From Comamonadaceae bacterium OH2545_COT-014 (GTDB lineage Bacteria; Pseudomonadota; Gammaproteobacteria; Burkholderiales; Burkholderiaceae_C), in assembly GCA_003859965.1 (NCBI GenBank), contig RQYR01000007.1, positions 55,086 to 119,085 of the forward strand: a stretch of DNA of 64,000 bases. Reading direction: 5' to 3'. Below are positions 61,487 to 64,000 of the stretch, piece by piece. The position numbers were made by a program, and so were the translations under genes. Position 1 is the stretch's first letter; each line of letters starts with the position of its first letter. Under the pieces are notes generated by a model, which worked only from the letters and a program-made list of their open reading frames with translations, was not told the DNA's origin and did no database searches.

Positions 61487-63649
61487 ATGCACTTCCGCAT
61501 TGCCGACACCTTTACCGCCAGCCTGGCGCGCTTGACCCGCGACGAGCAAAAGCTGGTCAAGACCACCGCCTTTGACCTGCAAATGGATCCCAGCGGCAAG
61601 GGGCACAGTTTCCACAAGCTCGATCGCGCGAAGGATCCCAATTTCTGGTCGGTGCGGGTTAGCCGCGACATTCGCTTGATCGTGCATCGCATGGTCAGCA
61701 GCCTGCTGCTGTGCTACGTCGATCACCACGACAAGGCCTACCAGTGGGCCGAGCGGCGCAAGCTACAAACGCATCCCGCCACGGGCGCGGCGCAACTGGT
61801 GGAAATCCGCGAAAGCGTGCAGGAAGTGGCGCCGCCGCGTCGTGCCGAAGCCAGCACCGATGCCAACGCGGGAGGAGGTGCGGCGGCCAGCGTGGCCATC
61901 GCGCCGCCGGTATCCGCTGCCACGGTCACGCCCGCTGCCGCTGGCCCGGCGCTGTTTGCCGCTTACAGCGACGATGCGCTGCTGGCCTATGGCGTGCCGT
62001 TGGAATGGCTGGACGATGTGCGCGCCGCCGATGAGGACGGGCTGCTGGAGTTGGTCACGCATCTACCGGCCGAGGCCGGCGAGGCTTTGCTGGAGCTGGC
62101 CACGGGTGGCACACCCACGCTGCCCGTGCCTGCTGACGCCGATGCCGATCCCTTCCTGCATCCGGATGCGCAGCGGCGCTTCCGCACGCTGGACAATGCC
62201 GAGGAGCTGGCACAGGCGCTGGAATACCCGTGGGACAAGTGGACGGTGTTCCTGCATCCGGCGCAGCGGCAGATGGTGGCGCGCGATTACAACGGCCCGG
62301 CGCGGGTGTCCGGCTCGGCCGGCACGGGCAAGACGGTGGTGGCGCTGCACCGGGCGGCGCATCTGGCGCGTCAAGACGAGGATGCTCGGGTGTGGCTCAC
62401 CACCTTTTCCGCCCCGCTGGCGAAAGTGCTGCAAGGCGCGTTGTTTCGCCTGCTTTGCAACACGCCGCGCGTGGCCGAGCGCATCGACGTGGCGTCGATG
62501 GACGCCATGGCGTTGCGCCTGTACCGGGGGCAGTTCGGCAAGCCGTCCAAGCTGGCCGACCAAGCGCAGATCGCCGCCTGGCTGCAAGAAGCGGCGGCCA
62601 CGGTAGCTGGCCTGAAGCAAGGTCAGGCGTTTTTGCTGGCCGAGTGGCAGGAGGTGGTGGATGCCTGGCAGATCAACCACTGGGAGGCCTACCGCGATGC
62701 CAAGCGGCTGGGCCGCAGAACCCGCCTGCCCGAAGCGCAACGGGCCTTGTGCTGGCAGGTGTTTGAACAGGTGCAGGCACGGCTGGAACAGGCCGGGCAA
62801 CTGACTTGGGCGGGCCTGTTTCGGCAACTGGCCGAGGCCATACCTGAGCGAGCGCATCCGGTGTTCAGCCACATTGTGGTGGACGAGGCGCAGGACATTG
62901 GCGTGCAGCAACTGCGCTTTCTCGCCGCGCTGGCCGGGGACCGGCCCAATGCGCTGTTCTTTGCTGGCGATCTGGGCCAGCGCATCTTCCAACAACCGTT
63001 TTCGTGGAAGTCGCAGGGGGTGGACATCAGCGGACGCTCGCGCATGCTCACCATCAACTACCGCACCTCGCACCAGATTCGCGCCCAGGCCGACCGCCTG
63101 CTGGGGTCGGAAGTGTCCGATCTGGACGGCAATGTGGAAACCCGTAAGGGCACGGTCTCGGTGTTCAACGGCCCGGAGCCCGTCATCCGCAGCTATCCCA
63201 GCGCCGAGGCCGAAAGCCGCGCCGTGGGGCAGTGGCTGCGGCAGTGCGTCGGGCAAGGCGTGCAGCCGCATGAGATGGCGGTGTTCGTGCGCTCCCAGGC
63301 TGAAATGCCGCGCGCGCAAGCGGCCGTGGCCGCCGCCGATCTTGCAGCCAAGGTGCTGGACCAGCACATGACGAGCGAGGAAGGCTGCGTCAGTCTGGCC
63401 ACCATGCATCTGGCCAAAGGCATGGAATTTCGCGCCGTGGCAGTGATGGCCTGCGACGACGAAGTCATCCCCTCCCAGGCGCGTATCAACACCGCCGCCG
63501 ACGAGGTGGCGCTGGGCGAGATCTACGACACCGAGCGCCACCTGCTCTACGTGGCCTGCACCCGGGCGCGCGACTTTTTGCATGTCTCGGCAGTGGCGCC
63601 GGAGTCGGAGTTTTTGCAGGATTTGCTGCAACACGCGGGGTCGCGATAG
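61487..63649 (+). CDS. RelE-like domain fused to a UvrD/Rep-family helicase
   Basis: 720 residues from the ATG at 61487 (four bases after the small gene). About residues 1-90 look like RelE/ParE toxins: FTASLARLTRDEQKLVKTTAFDLQMDPSGKG, FWSVRVSRDIRLIVHRMVSSLLLCYVDHHDKAYQWAERR. An Ala-rich linker of about 60 residues follows, then a superfamily 1 helicase: Walker A VSGSAGTGKTVVAL, HIVVDEAQDIGVQQ (motif II), MLTINYRTSHQIRAQ (IV), VSLATMHLAKGMEFRAVAV (V), ERHLLYVACTRARDFL (VI). Last gene of the accessory operon. The RelE part keeps a family shape, but catalytic activity cannot be judged. Confidence 0.85.
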   Translation: MHFRIADTFTASLARLTRDEQKLVKTTAFDLQMDPSGKGHSFHKLDRAKDPNFWSVRVSRDIRLIVHRMVSSLLLCYVDHHDKAYQWAERRKLQTHPATGAAQLVEIRESVQEVAPPRRAEASTDANAGGGAAASVAIAPPVSAATVTPAAAGPALFAAYSDDALLAYGVPLEWLDDVRAADEDGLLELVTHLPAEAGEALLELATGGTPTLPVPADADADPFLHPDAQRRFRTLDNAEELAQALEYPWDKWTVFLHPAQRQMVARDYNGPARVSGSAGTGKTVVALHRAAHLARQDEDARVWLTTFSAPLAKVLQGALFRLLCNTPRVAERIDVASMDAMALRLYRGQFGKPSKLADQAQIAAWLQEAAATVAGLKQGQAFLLAEWQEVVDAWQINHWEAYRDAKRLGRRTRLPEAQRALCWQVFEQVQARLEQAGQLTWAGLFRQLAEAIPERAHPVFSHIVVDEAQDIGVQQLRFLAALAGDRPNALFFAGDLGQRIFQQPFSWKSQGVDISGRSRMLTINYRTSHQIRAQADRLLGSEVSDLDGNVETRKGTVSVFNGPEPVIRSYPSAEAESRAVGQWLRQCVGQGVQPHEMAVFVRSQAEMPRAQAAVAAADLAAKVLDQHMTSEEGCVSLATMHLAKGMEFRAVAVMACDDEVIPSQARINTAADEVALGEIYDTERHLLYVACTRARDFLHVSAVAPESEFLQDLLQHAGSR

Positions 63650-63755
63650 GGGCGCGTGCACGTCTTGGTGCAATCCACTCAGACGGGTGCGGCAGCTAGA
63701 GCGGTTTCGATTCTTATGAGGACATTTCCTGCAAGCGCCGCCTTCTCTCGTTCTC

Positions 63756-63871
63756 GTCACACCCGCGAAGGAGGGTGTCCAGTGGCGACACTGATAGAAG
63801 GCGCTACCCGTTTGCCAATCCCCCGCTCGTGCGCAAGGGTGGCGCTGGATGCCCGCCTTCGCGGGCATGAC
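63756..63871. repeat. REP pair in inverted orientation
   Basis: 63756-63782 and 63845-63871 are inverted copies of a 27-base unit with 5 differences, GTCAxxCCCGCGAAGG at the start and TCCAG at the end. Each unit forms its own hairpin (ACACCC/GGGTGT and ATGCCC/GGGCAT), and the differences in the stems are compensatory within each unit. This is the layout of bacterial REPIN-type elements. Confidence 0.7.
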
Positions 63872-63948
63872 CAGAGCGACCTGCGAGGTGGCGATGCCAG
63901 GCAGCGGCCAGGTCTTGGATTTGTCAACGTTCGAGCAGAACACGCTCT

Positions 63949-63960
63949 AAGAACCTGTTC
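63949..63960 (+). repeat. Terminal sequence of another MITE-like copy, cut by window end
   Basis: AAGAACCTGTTC equals the minus-strand right end of copies A-C. The bases that follow (AAAATCTTTTTGCC) do not match their core, so it may be a different element with the same ends, for instance an insertion sequence starting here. Confidence 0.4.
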
Positions 63961-64000
63961 AAAATCTTTTTGCCAATTTGTCTATGCTCGTTGCATGAGA

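Larger units (their letters stand above)
63650..64000. other. Non-coding right edge
   Basis: 351 bases with no complete coding frame of note. It holds the REP-type inverted pair at 63756-63871, and at its end an AAGAACCTGTTC terminal sequence of the MITE-like family (63949-63960), followed by an AT-rich start of whatever comes next. Confidence 0.4.

Overview
The window is high-GC DNA, almost fully coding. It most likely comes from a Burkholderiales chromosome of the family Comamonadaceae. That placement is inferred from gene content and order (mnmG-rsmG-parA-parB, minCDE, creBC, a second long-tailed IF-1), GC-rich codon use and a dispersed GCTATxAAAA-type hairpin repeat. The parABS locus suggests the centre of the window lies in the origin-proximal half of the chromosome. 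No rRNA, tRNA, CRISPR array or complete insertion sequence was found.

Layout. 1-1939: 3' part of a copper P-type ATPase. 1973-10244: a complete valine (isobutyryl-CoA) degradation operon on the minus strand (mmsA, two small genes, acyl-CoA dehydrogenase, enoyl-CoA hydratase, 3-hydroxyisobutyryl-CoA hydrolase, mmsB), divergent from a ScfR/RamB-like regulator. Together the enzymes take isobutyryl-CoA to propionyl-CoA. 10306-12887: PPK2, DAHP synthase, IF-1. 13231-21278: a type IV pilus minor-pilin operon in the order pilV-pilW-pilX-pilY1-pilE-fimT, mostly coupled by 4-base overlaps. 21530-26053: a small secreted protein, a DUF4124 protein, a zinc-type cysteine cluster protein, glutamate dehydrogenase and an amino-acid binding protein. 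26296-32991: mnmG, rsmG, parA and parB with four parS sites, three of them inside mnmG/rsmG. 33560-39008: a methyltransferase, minCDE and a CreBC-like two-component system. 39205-48586: a mixture that includes a CsgG-like lipoprotein, a D-lactate dehydrogenase-type flavoprotein, aroE, aroQ, a cobalamin adenosyltransferase, a PhnD-like binding protein, lipoprotein SodC and a second amino-acid-type binding protein. 48778-51578: a divergent MerR regulator / Pb-Cd-Zn ATPase pair with a clear MerR operator.

52408-63649 is the accessory region and the best candidate for an undescribed system. It encodes a large type III-like restriction helicase-nuclease, a Fic protein with the class II inhibitory motif and a DNA-binding-like C-terminus, a long beta-class DNA methyltransferase with an AT-rich probable target-recognition region, two unrecognised overlapping genes with low GC, and a fusion of a RelE-like domain to a UvrD-family helicase. 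Two separate repeat/palindrome clusters sit just before the methyltransferase and before the unknown pair and look like operators.

Three kinds of small repeat stand out. (1) A hairpin repeat of about 47 bases occurs between genes and also in frame inside parB and creB, where it creates extra protein segments. (2) A MITE-like element with inverted AGAACCTGTTC ends lies at gene 3' ends. (3) A REP pair in inverted orientation sits near the right edge.
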